A DNA stretch of 5,681 nucleotides. It comes from an uncultured Desulfovibrio sp. Its GTDB lineage: Bacteria > Desulfobacterota > Desulfovibrionia > Desulfovibrionales > Desulfovibrionaceae. The number at the start of each line of letters is the position of its first letter. Positions within the stretch are counted from its first letter, which is position 1. Of this stretch, positions 1 to 5,289 are shown one piece after another. The notes beneath the pieces were generated by a model that ran no database searches, had not been told where the DNA came from, and saw nothing but the letters and a program-made list of their open reading frames with translations. The stretch spans positions 1-5,681 of the forward strand of contig CAMWVJ010000094.1 of the NCBI GenBank assembly GCA_947177645.1. Reading direction: 5' to 3'. A program made the position numbers and the translations under genes.

Positions 1-251
1 GCTGGATGAAGCGGACCCTTGAGGTCAAAAACGGCCGGATCGCCATTTGCCCCAAGGCTTCTTCAGCCTATGAACTGGGCATGGTCCCGGGGGATGCTCC
101 AGGTGAAGTGGTTGATTTGCGCGGCCCTTCTGATGTATGGGAACAGCTCGCCGAATTCTATTCCAAGCCGTATTTTGAAGTGTGCCGGCATTGTGTGCGC
201 CCGGAAGGCGATGTGATGCCCGCCGAGCAGTTGCCAGGGGGTGCGCCATGA
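1..251 (+). CDS. Radical SAM family protein, C-terminal fragment (5' end outside window)
   Basis: The reading frame is open to the left edge (codons in phase from base 3), so this is most likely the C-terminus of a longer protein; an ATG at base 6 exists, but no upstream ribosome site can be seen. Counting from that ATG, the piece has a Cys at 15 in 'GRIAICPKASSAYELG', a 'VVDLRG' strand at 35-40, and 'FYSKPYFEVCRHC' ending in a C60-x2-C63 pair. From memory, this order (Cys, small residues, 'LG', a V/I-D-L stretch, then K-x-Y...C-x-x-C) is typical of the tail of radical-SAM proteins with a single 4Fe-4S domain found in polysaccharide clusters. The CxxxCxxC motif that would prove it lies outside the window. 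Its stop overlaps the next start (ATGA), so it belongs to the same operon. The substrate is unknown. A small stand-alone zinc- or iron-binding protein is a weaker alternative. Confidence 0.6.
   Translation, partial: WMKRTLEVKNGRIAICPKASSAYELGMVPGDAPGEVVDLRGPSDVWEQLAEFYSKPYFEVCRHCVRPEGDVMPAEQLPGGAP
236..241 (+). promoter_or_regulatory. Shine-Dalgarno site that decides the methyltransferase start
   Basis: AGGGGG lies six bases before the ATG at 248. It supports that start over the in-frame upstream codon at 182, which would overlap the radical-SAM gene by 70 bases and adds an Arg/Ala/Cys-rich leader that does not look like protein. Confidence 0.65.
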
Positions 252-1045
252 GCCAGCGCGCGGAATTTTTGCGGGAAAAGATCCGCAGGAGCCAGGGCCG
301 CGAAGAGACTGTTGCTGACGTGTACCGCGAGCTCAAGGCGCTCCGCTACGAGCAGCGCCTCTGGCAGAAGACCGCCCGCGCTGTGGAAAATATCCTGCAC
401 GCGCCCGACACCGGCTACGGGGAGCTTGCCCTGCTCTGCGACCGCTACGGGTGCAACAAGGGCTCGCTCAGCAAGTCCGGCAAGCACCATCCGTATTATC
501 CCATGCCGCCGCATACCTATACGGAAGTGTATGAGACGCTGTTTGCGCCCGTCCGCTTGACCGCGCGCCATGTCTTTGAATGCGGTGTGGGGATGGAAAG
601 CCATGAGCCCCGCACCGGCTCCGGCGGCCGCGCCGGGACGGGCGCTTCCCTGCGTGTCTGGCAGGACTTTTTCCCGCATGCTGAAATCTGGGGAGGGGAC
701 ATCGACCCCGAGACCCTCTTCCAGGAGGGGCGTATCCACACGGCCTTGCTGGACCAGACCTCCTCCGAATCAGTGAAGGCTTTTTTTACCAACACCGGCG
801 TGGCCGACTTTGACATAATGATCGATGATGGCCTGCACACCTTCCAGGCCGCGCGATGCCTCTTCGATCATGCGGAGCCTTATCTCGCTTCTGGCGGCCT
901 CTATATCATCGAAGACCTCTCTACAGAATTTATCCATAAATTTCAGCAGCACATGTGCAAAAGAGAGGGCTTTGCCACCAAGTATCTCCTCATGGAGACC
1001 CCCGACTGCTGGGCGAACAACCTCATTGTGGTGAGAAAGAGCTGA
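248..1045 (+). CDS. Class I SAM-dependent methyltransferase of a surface-glycan cluster
   Basis: A 265-residue cytoplasmic enzyme predicted to transfer a methyl group from S-adenosylmethionine, probably to a sugar or sugar nucleotide of the glycan built by its neighbours. Residues 1-50 are charged and probably helical. Next come 'CDRYGCNKGS' (64-73) and 'HTYTEVYETLF' (89-99), matching the 'YGxDKG...HxYTxxYxxLF' opening of this family. The SAM-binding motif I is 'FECGVG' (110-115), followed by a Gly-rich loop and 'GASLRVWQDFFP' (132-143), the acidic 'GGDIDP' (149-154), 'LLDQT' (167-171), the central 'IDDGLH' (192-197) and 'GGLYIIED' (216-223). All core motifs are intact. The start is set by the ATGA overlap and a good ribosome site. 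The last third is AT-richer than the first two thirds and uses AGA codons, suggesting a mosaic. TylF/MycE-type macrolide O-methyltransferases share the fold, so the exact substrate is open. Confidence 0.87.
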   Translation: MSQRAEFLREKIRRSQGREETVADVYRELKALRYEQRLWQKTARAVENILHAPDTGYGELALLCDRYGCNKGSLSKSGKHHPYYPMPPHTYTEVYETLFAPVRLTARHVFECGVGMESHEPRTGSGGRAGTGASLRVWQDFFPHAEIWGGDIDPETLFQEGRIHTALLDQTSSESVKAFFTNTGVADFDIMIDDGLHTFQAARCLFDHAEPYLASGGLYIIEDLSTEFIHKFQQHMCKREGFATKYLLMETPDCWANNLIVVRKS

Positions 1046-1049
1046 GGAG
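1044..1049 (+). promoter_or_regulatory. Shine-Dalgarno site for the first GT2, overlapping the methyltransferase stop
   Basis: GAGGAG begins inside the TGA stop of the methyltransferase and ends five bases before the GTG at 1055. This supports GTG as the start codon and implies that the ribosome ending one gene sits on the start site of the next. Confidence 0.75.
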
Positions 1050-1054
1050 TATCC

Positions 1055-1789
1055 GTGAGCACTTATCCGATAATTTCTGTCGTTATTCCCGTATACAACG
1101 GCGAAAAATATCTTATGGCCGCCATTGAGGGAATAAAACGCCAGAATATCTCCACAGAAATACTTATCGTTGACGACGCATCTTCTGACCGAAGCAGAGA
1201 AATCGCACAAACGCATGCGGATATCTTTATTGCCAACGATAAAAATCTCGGCCCCATTGAAAGCCGTCGGATCGGCATGAAGCAGGCGAAAGGAAAATAT
1301 CTTTTCTTCCATGACCAGGATGATCTGCTGTGTGACAATGCGCTGCCCGTTCTGGCCCGGTGTCTTGAAGAAAACCACAATCTCTCCGTCGTCTTCGCCC
1401 AGCGAAAGGATTTCCTCTCCGCTGACGCCTATGGGACCAATGAACCCGCGCCACGCATCAAGGCGGATGCGTATTGGGGGGCCGTCTCCGGTGCTGCCCT
1501 GCTGCGGGCATCAGATTTTATCGGGAGCAGCCTCTTTTTAAATGAATACAATACTATCTCCGGCGAGGCGTTTTATCTGCAAAAATTTGCTGAAGAGCAC
1601 GACCTTGGCATATCAAAACTCCCTTTTACCGCTTCAATGCGCAGAATCCACGGGAATAATTACAGCATCAGGCATTCTGAAGACCACAAGAGAGACTTCA
1701 TGAAACTTTTGCGAAGCAAGCTAGAAAGAGAGACTAGCGGCAGGCAGCGGTTTCGGCTGGCTGGCGGCTGGGTGGGTATAGCCGCATGA
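1055..1789 (+). CDS. Family 2 glycosyltransferase, compositionally atypical
   Basis: A 244-residue GT-A fold enzyme predicted to transfer a sugar from a nucleotide donor to the growing glycan on the cytoplasmic side. The N-terminal Rossmann strand 'VVIPVYNG' (9-16) and 'VDDASSD' (39-45) fit nucleotide binding; 'HDQDD' (86-90) is the DxD-type metal site; 'SGEAFYL' (169-175) holds the expected position of the catalytic acidic residue; 'RRIHGNN' (196-202) is the late motif seen in many short GT2 proteins. The start is GTG with a strong ribosome site. The DNA is clearly AT-richer than its surroundings (about 40-50% GC by eye near its start) and uses ATA, TTA, CTA and several AGA codons that the other genes avoid, pointing to separate origin. 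The last 18 or so residues ('TSGRQRF...') return to GC-rich sequence and have no counterpart in the downstream paralogue. Its stop overlaps the next start (ATGA). The sugar transferred is not predictable. Confidence 0.88.
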   Translation: MSTYPIISVVIPVYNGEKYLMAAIEGIKRQNISTEILIVDDASSDRSREIAQTHADIFIANDKNLGPIESRRIGMKQAKGKYLFFHDQDDLLCDNALPVLARCLEENHNLSVVFAQRKDFLSADAYGTNEPAPRIKADAYWGAVSGAALLRASDFIGSSLFLNEYNTISGEAFYLQKFAEEHDLGISKLPFTASMRRIHGNNYSIRHSEDHKRDFMKLLRSKLERETSGRQRFRLAGGWVGIAA

Positions 1790-2469
1790 AGCCCGCCCTC
1801 TCTGTCATCATCCCCTGCCGCAACGGAACCAACTATCTGGCCGAGGCGGTCACAAGCGTGCGCGAACAGGCACTGGACAGCAGCCTTGAGATCATCGTGG
1901 TGGACGACGGCTCCACGGACAGCACAGCGGACCTCGCGCGCTCGCTCGGCTGCACGGTGGTCTCCATCCCGCATTCCGGGCTTTCCGCGGCCAGGAACAC
2001 GGGGCTTGCCGCAGCCCAAGGGGACTGCACCCTCTTTCTCGACCATGACGACCGGCTGCGCCCCGGCGCCCTCCAGACCCTGCTGGATGCGCTGGACGCG
2101 GCCGAAGACGCCGATATGGTGCTTGCCCGGGCGCAGGATTTCGTCTCCCCGGAGCTTGGCGAAGAAGAAAAGCGAAAGGTCGTCGTGCGGCCGGAGCCGT
2201 ATCACGGCCTCATGTCCGGCGCCATGCTGTTCCGCAGGCCGGTGTTCGAGCGGGTAAAGGGCTTTGACGAGGCCCGCGCCACGGCGCAGACCCTGGATTT
2301 TCTCCAGCAGGCGCAGCAGGCCGGCATCGGCATGCGGAAAATCGATCCCATCACCGTGGACAGACGGCTGCACCTCACCAACATGGGCAGGACCATGCAG
2401 CACCAGGAAGGCCGCGACCACGCAAGCCTCTTGCGGGAGCGGCTGCGCGGCGCCAAACGGAGGAACTGA
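1786..2469 (+). CDS. Family 2 glycosyltransferase, paralogue of the preceding gene
   Basis: A 227-residue GT2 enzyme with no membrane segment, so probably cytoplasmic or peripheral. It has 'SVIIPCRNG' (6-14), 'VVDDGSTD' (38-45), 'GLSAARNTGL' (65-74) and the metal-binding 'LDHDD' (85-89), followed by 'SGAMLF' (144-149) and 'GFDE' (159-162). It aligns end to end with the upstream GT2: 'MVLARAQDFVSP' with 'VVFAQRKDFLSA', 'RRLHLTN' with 'RRIHGNN', and 'SLLRERL' with 'KLLRSKL'. Two differences stand out: the late HGNN is replaced by HLTN, and the SGE of the paralogue is replaced around 'AQTLDF', where D171 may take the acidic role. This suggests a different acceptor or reduced activity. The start ATG overlaps the previous TGA; only a weak G-rich ribosome site (1770-1776) precedes it, so translation probably depends on coupling. 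Composition is GC-rich like the rest of the operon. Confidence 0.9.
   Translation: MKPALSVIIPCRNGTNYLAEAVTSVREQALDSSLEIIVVDDGSTDSTADLARSLGCTVVSIPHSGLSAARNTGLAAAQGDCTLFLDHDDRLRPGALQTLLDALDAAEDADMVLARAQDFVSPELGEEEKRKVVVRPEPYHGLMSGAMLFRRPVFERVKGFDEARATAQTLDFLQQAQQAGIGMRKIDPITVDRRLHLTNMGRTMQHQEGRDHASLLRERLRGAKRRN
2459..2464 (+). promoter_or_regulatory. Strong Shine-Dalgarno site pointing to a CTG start
   Basis: GGAGGA sits at the 3' end of the second GT2 gene and is spaced six bases from CTG at 2471. No ATG, GTG or TTG in this frame is correctly spaced from it. The site therefore decides the start of the ABC exporter. Confidence 0.75.
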
Positions 2470-2470
2470 C

Positions 2471-4483
2471 CTGAAGACGCTCCTTGCCCGCTGCTTCGGC
2501 GACTTTTTGCGCGTCTACCGCATCCTTCCGCCCAAACTGAAGCGGGAGACGGTCTTCGTGTTCCTCGGCGTCTTTCTCCAGGCCATTCTGGAGGTGGGCG
2601 CCATCCTCGCCATGTCGCTCGTGGCCGTGGCCGTGGCCGCGCCGGAGCGGCTGCTCACGCATCCGGCCACCCAGTTCCTCTTTGCGCAGGTGCCGGCGCT
2701 GAACTTTCTTGGGGAGGACCTTCGGCGCGTGGCCCTTGTCTGCGCGGCGCTCTCGGCCGCCCTCGTGGCCGGCAAGAACGCGGTGTCGGCCCTGGTCACC
2801 CACCAGACCAATGTGCTCGGCGAGCGCATCGCGCTCTTTGCCGGGGATGTCATCTTCCACAACTTCCTCTACAGCCCCTATATCCGGCACCTCTCCGGCG
2901 ACAGCAACACCATGTTCAACGCGCTCACGCGCCGCTCGACCCTCGGCCGGCTCATGGAGCACCTCATGGCCGTGTACAGCTACGCCATGGTGTCGCTCGT
3001 CATGACGCTCGCCCTGCTTTTCTTCACGCCCGGGCCTGTGCTTCTCGTCATGGGCGGCATCATGGTCATCGCGGTCCTGCTCTACCGCCGCCTGCGCACG
3101 CGCATGGACATCGCCGGCCGCGAGGCCAACGAGCGCAGTAACGACGAGAGCCGCGCCACCCTCAACGCCATGGGCGGCATCCGCGAACTGCTCATCTACC
3201 GGCAGCAGGAAGTGTTCTATTCCAAGTTCGAGACCGCCTGCATCGAGGGCGCGCCGCCCCGCGCCTTTCTCAGCATCGCGCCCACCATGCCCACCTGGAT
3301 CCTGGAGTCCGCGGGCTTCATCGCTATCGTGGCCGCCATGTGCGTGATGTGGGGCTTCATGAACGCGCCGCTGCCGCAGATCGCGGGCGTGCTGACCATC
3401 ATCATCCTCATCGCCTGGCGCGTGCTGCCCCTCTTCAACCGCTCCCTGAGCGCGCTCGTCATCGTGCGCGGCACGCGCCCCGGCGCCATGGAATGCCTCG
3501 ACAAGGTGGAAGAGGCCCTGGGCGAGACCGACGCCACCCGTGTGGAGCCGGACCCCGATTTCGAGCTCAAGGAGAGCATCGCCCTCAGGGAAGCGGATTT
3601 CCGCTATCCCGGCGCCGAGCACGATTCCCTGCACGGCATCAGCTTCACCATCCCCTGCGGCGCGCGCGTGGGCATCATCGGCCAGTCCGGCGCGGGCAAG
3701 AGCACGCTCGCGGCCATCCTGAGCGGGCTTGTGGAGCCGTCCGCCGGCGCCTTCCTCGTGGACGGCGAGCCGCTGAGCCCCGAGGGCCGCGCCGCCTATT
3801 GCGAGCGCATCGGCTATGTGCCGCAAAGCCCCTATATCCTCGGGGGCAGCATTGCGGAAAACGTGGCCTTCAGCCAGTGGGGCAAGCCCTGGGATGAGGA
3901 GCGCGTGATCCGCGCCTGCCACATGGCCTCGCTTGACGTGGCCTTTGAGCGCGGCATCGAATATTCCCTGGGCGCAGGCGGGGGCGGCCTGTCCGGGGGC
4001 CAGATGCAGCGCGTTTCCATCGCGCGCGCCCTCTATGCCGAGCCCGCGGTGCTCATCTTCGACGAGGCCACCAGCGCCCTCGACAGCGGCGTGGAAGCCA
4101 GCATCATGAACACCATCTTCGCGCTGCCCGCCGGCATCACCACCATCATCATCGCCCACCGCCTGAGCACGGTGGAGCGCTGCGACACGCTCTTCTGGAT
4201 CGAGGACGGACGCCTGCACGCCGTGGGCACGCCGGCGGAGCTTTTGCCCGCCTACAAGGCGAGCCTCGCGGAAGCCGCTGCCCGCAAGGCTGCTGAGGAA
4301 GCGGCAGCGCAGAGGGGGGAGACGCAGGAGGATGATTCGCCGGCCGCGGAGTCTGCCTCGCCCGACGCGGCGGCCCCGGACGCCGCCCAACCGGCGGACG
4401 AAACCACGCCAGCCCCTGAAACCGCGCCCGCGGAAGCGAAAGCCCCGGAGGAAGCGTGCTCTCCATCATCCTCGTCACGGTAG
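2471..4483 (+). CDS. ABC exporter, fused permease and ATPase (PglK/MsbA-like lipid-linked glycan flippase)
   Basis: A 670-residue half-transporter, probably a homodimer in the inner membrane, predicted to flip a lipid-linked oligosaccharide outward. Residues 1-330 form the membrane domain, with hydrophobic stretches near 28-58, 86-110, 170-205 (two helices) and 280-322 (two helices). 'GGIRELLIYRQQEVFYSKF' (235-253) resembles the coupling region of PglK-type flippases. The ATPase domain (about 365-600) is complete: Walker A 'GQSGAGKST' (404-412), Q-loop Gln452, signature 'LSGGQ' (507-511), Walker B 'VLIFDE' with Glu532, D-loop 'SALD' (535-538) and switch His563. Residues 601-670 are a low-complexity Ala/Glu/Pro tail not expected in this family. 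The frame has no ATG, GTG or TTG between 2264 and 2507; a strong ribosome site favours CTG at 2471, giving an N-terminus of normal length. A TTG at 2507 is the fallback. Placement among glycosyltransferases favours a glycan rather than a drug or peptide substrate. Confidence 0.9.
   Translation: MKTLLARCFGDFLRVYRILPPKLKRETVFVFLGVFLQAILEVGAILAMSLVAVAVAAPERLLTHPATQFLFAQVPALNFLGEDLRRVALVCAALSAALVAGKNAVSALVTHQTNVLGERIALFAGDVIFHNFLYSPYIRHLSGDSNTMFNALTRRSTLGRLMEHLMAVYSYAMVSLVMTLALLFFTPGPVLLVMGGIMVIAVLLYRRLRTRMDIAGREANERSNDESRATLNAMGGIRELLIYRQQEVFYSKFETACIEGAPPRAFLSIAPTMPTWILESAGFIAIVAAMCVMWGFMNAPLPQIAGVLTIIILIAWRVLPLFNRSLSALVIVRGTRPGAMECLDKVEEALGETDATRVEPDPDFELKESIALREADFRYPGAEHDSLHGISFTIPCGARVGIIGQSGAGKSTLAAILSGLVEPSAGAFLVDGEPLSPEGRAAYCERIGYVPQSPYILGGSIAENVAFSQWGKPWDEERVIRACHMASLDVAFERGIEYSLGAGGGGLSGGQMQRVSIARALYAEPAVLIFDEATSALDSGVEASIMNTIFALPAGITTIIIAHRLSTVERCDTLFWIEDGRLHAVGTPAELLPAYKASLAEAAARKAAEEAAAQRGETQEDDSPAAESASPDAAAPDAAQPADETTPAPETAPAEAKAPEEACSPSSSSR
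4271..4480 (+). other. Low-complexity, probably disordered C-terminal tail of the ABC exporter
   Basis: This stretch encodes residues 601-670, almost wholly Ala, Glu, Pro, Asp, Ser and Thr, starting with an Ala/Glu/Lys/Arg part ('EAAARKAAEEAAAQR') that could be helical, then a Pro/Ala/acidic part, and ending in a Ser run. It follows the end of the ATPase domain and should lie in the cytoplasm. The last 25 coding bases before the stop overlap the next gene, whose ribosome site lies inside the tail. Confidence 0.8.
4447..4452 (+). promoter_or_regulatory. Shine-Dalgarno site for the third GT2, inside the ABC gene
   Basis: GGAGGA precedes GTG at 4456 by three bases (five if only GGAG pairs). The spacing is short but the match is strong. 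It supports a start inside the ABC exporter's reading frame and a 28-base gene overlap. Confidence 0.6.
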
Positions 4484-5289
4484 ACCGCCCGCAGGCGACC
4501 GAGCGCTTCCTCCTCAGCCTCACGCACCAGACCTGCGAGGACTTCGAGGTCGTGCTCATGTACGCGCCCGGGCTCGACCCCGCCGTGGCCGAGGGCATGT
4601 GCCGCAAGTTCCCGGGCTTGCGCATCCGCGCCTATCCTTCGCCGGACACCTGCCTCTCGCGCTCGCGCAATGCCGGCCTCGCGCGTATCAGGGGCGATTG
4701 CTTCGCCATCGCCGACGACGATTGCGTCTACACGCCAGAGGTGGCGGCGCGCGTGCTGGCGGCCTTCCGGCACCATCCAGACCTCGGCGTGCTCATGGGC
4801 AGCTCCCTCTCCCTCGACCCCGGGCCGCTCCCCGAGGGCGAGACGCCCCTGCCGCTCCCCGAGTGGCGCCTGTTCACCGGCTGCCCGAGCTATGTGCAGT
4901 TTTACCGCACGGCCGTCACGGCCGTGGTGGACGGCTTTGACGAAGATCTCGGCGTGGGCTGCGGCACGCCCTGGCAGTCCGGCGAGGAGACGGATTTCGC
5001 CCTGCGCGCCGTGCGGGCCGGCTTCGCGGCCGCGCGCGTGCCCGGGGTGGTGGTGCTGCACCCCGCAACCACGCCCGCGGGGCCGGCCATGCGCCGCAAG
5101 ATCCGCGTCTATGCGCGGGGCCGCATGCGCCTTTTGCGCAAGCACGGCTGCTCGCCGGCCTTCGTGGCGCTCAATGTGCTCTATCCCCTGCTCGTGCTGC
5201 CGCTGGAATGCCTCTCCGCGGCCGTGGGCCGCGCGCGCTACCGGCTGTGCATGTTTTTCGAGCGCTTCCTGAGCCTCTGGCGCCACTGA
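4456..5289 (+). CDS. Family 2 glycosyltransferase, subfamily distinct from the two upstream
   Basis: A 277-residue GT-A enzyme, probably adding another sugar to the same glycan. Visible motifs are 'SIILVTVDR' (3-11), 'LSRSRNAGL' (67-75), the metal-binding 'ADDDC' (86-90), and 'GFDEDLGVGCGTPWQSGEETDF' region (160-181) with the E-E-x-D acidic group expected to hold the catalytic base. A basic stretch (about 200-215) and a hydrophobic segment near 222-242 ('NVLYPLLVLPLECL') may let it sit on the inner membrane, where its lipid-linked acceptor would be. It starts at GTG within the ABC gene and its first two residues lead straight into the Rossmann strand, so a later start is unlikely. Its TGA shares one base with the ATG of the next gene. 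Composition matches the GC-rich neighbours. Donor and acceptor cannot be named from sequence. Confidence 0.87.
   Translation: MLSIILVTVDRPQATERFLLSLTHQTCEDFEVVLMYAPGLDPAVAEGMCRKFPGLRIRAYPSPDTCLSRSRNAGLARIRGDCFAIADDDCVYTPEVAARVLAAFRHHPDLGVLMGSSLSLDPGPLPEGETPLPLPEWRLFTGCPSYVQFYRTAVTAVVDGFDEDLGVGCGTPWQSGEETDFALRAVRAGFAAARVPGVVVLHPATTPAGPAMRRKIRVYARGRMRLLRKHGCSPAFVALNVLYPLLVLPLECLSAAVGRARYRLCMFFERFLSLWRH

Noticed and set aside
182..247. Longer N-terminus for the methyltransferase from the codon at 182
   Set aside because: It would overlap the radical-SAM gene by 70 bases, and the added residues look like an out-of-frame shadow. The ATG at 248 has a good ribosome site and an ATGA junction.
1046..1054. 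Possible promoter between the methyltransferase and first GT2
   Set aside because: Nine bases hold only the end of the ribosome site. AT-rich bases upstream are coding and no paired -35/-10 boxes could be supported.
1720..1738. GCTAG/CTAGC inverted repeat as a terminator
   Set aside because: Arms are only five base pairs with a nine-base loop, there is no following T run, and it lies inside a coding region.
1660..2421. A 253-codon antisense open frame opposite the two tandem GT2 genes
   Set aside because: It spans the junction of two well-supported sense genes and has no domain or convincing ribosome site.
2264..2470. ABC exporter starting at the TTG at 2264
   Set aside because: This stretch is the GT2 gene read in another frame. 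Its Arg/Pro/Ser-rich translation does not resemble any ABC protein N-terminus.
3340..3897. A 185-codon sense-strand frame inside the ABC gene
   Set aside because: Its Arg/Ala/His/Pro-rich translation is a frame-shifted reading of the ABC ATPase domain.
2375..4390. A 671-codon antisense open frame opposite the ABC exporter
   Set aside because: It mirrors a gene with full ABC motifs. The translation is a low-complexity His/Gly/Ala/Arg/Glu-rich product with no domain, as expected opposite a gene with high G/C at third positions.
4252..5286. A 344-codon antisense open frame opposite the ABC tail and third GT2
   Set aside because: Its Ala/His/Gly/Glu-rich translation has no recognisable motif, and the sense strand carries a clear GT2.
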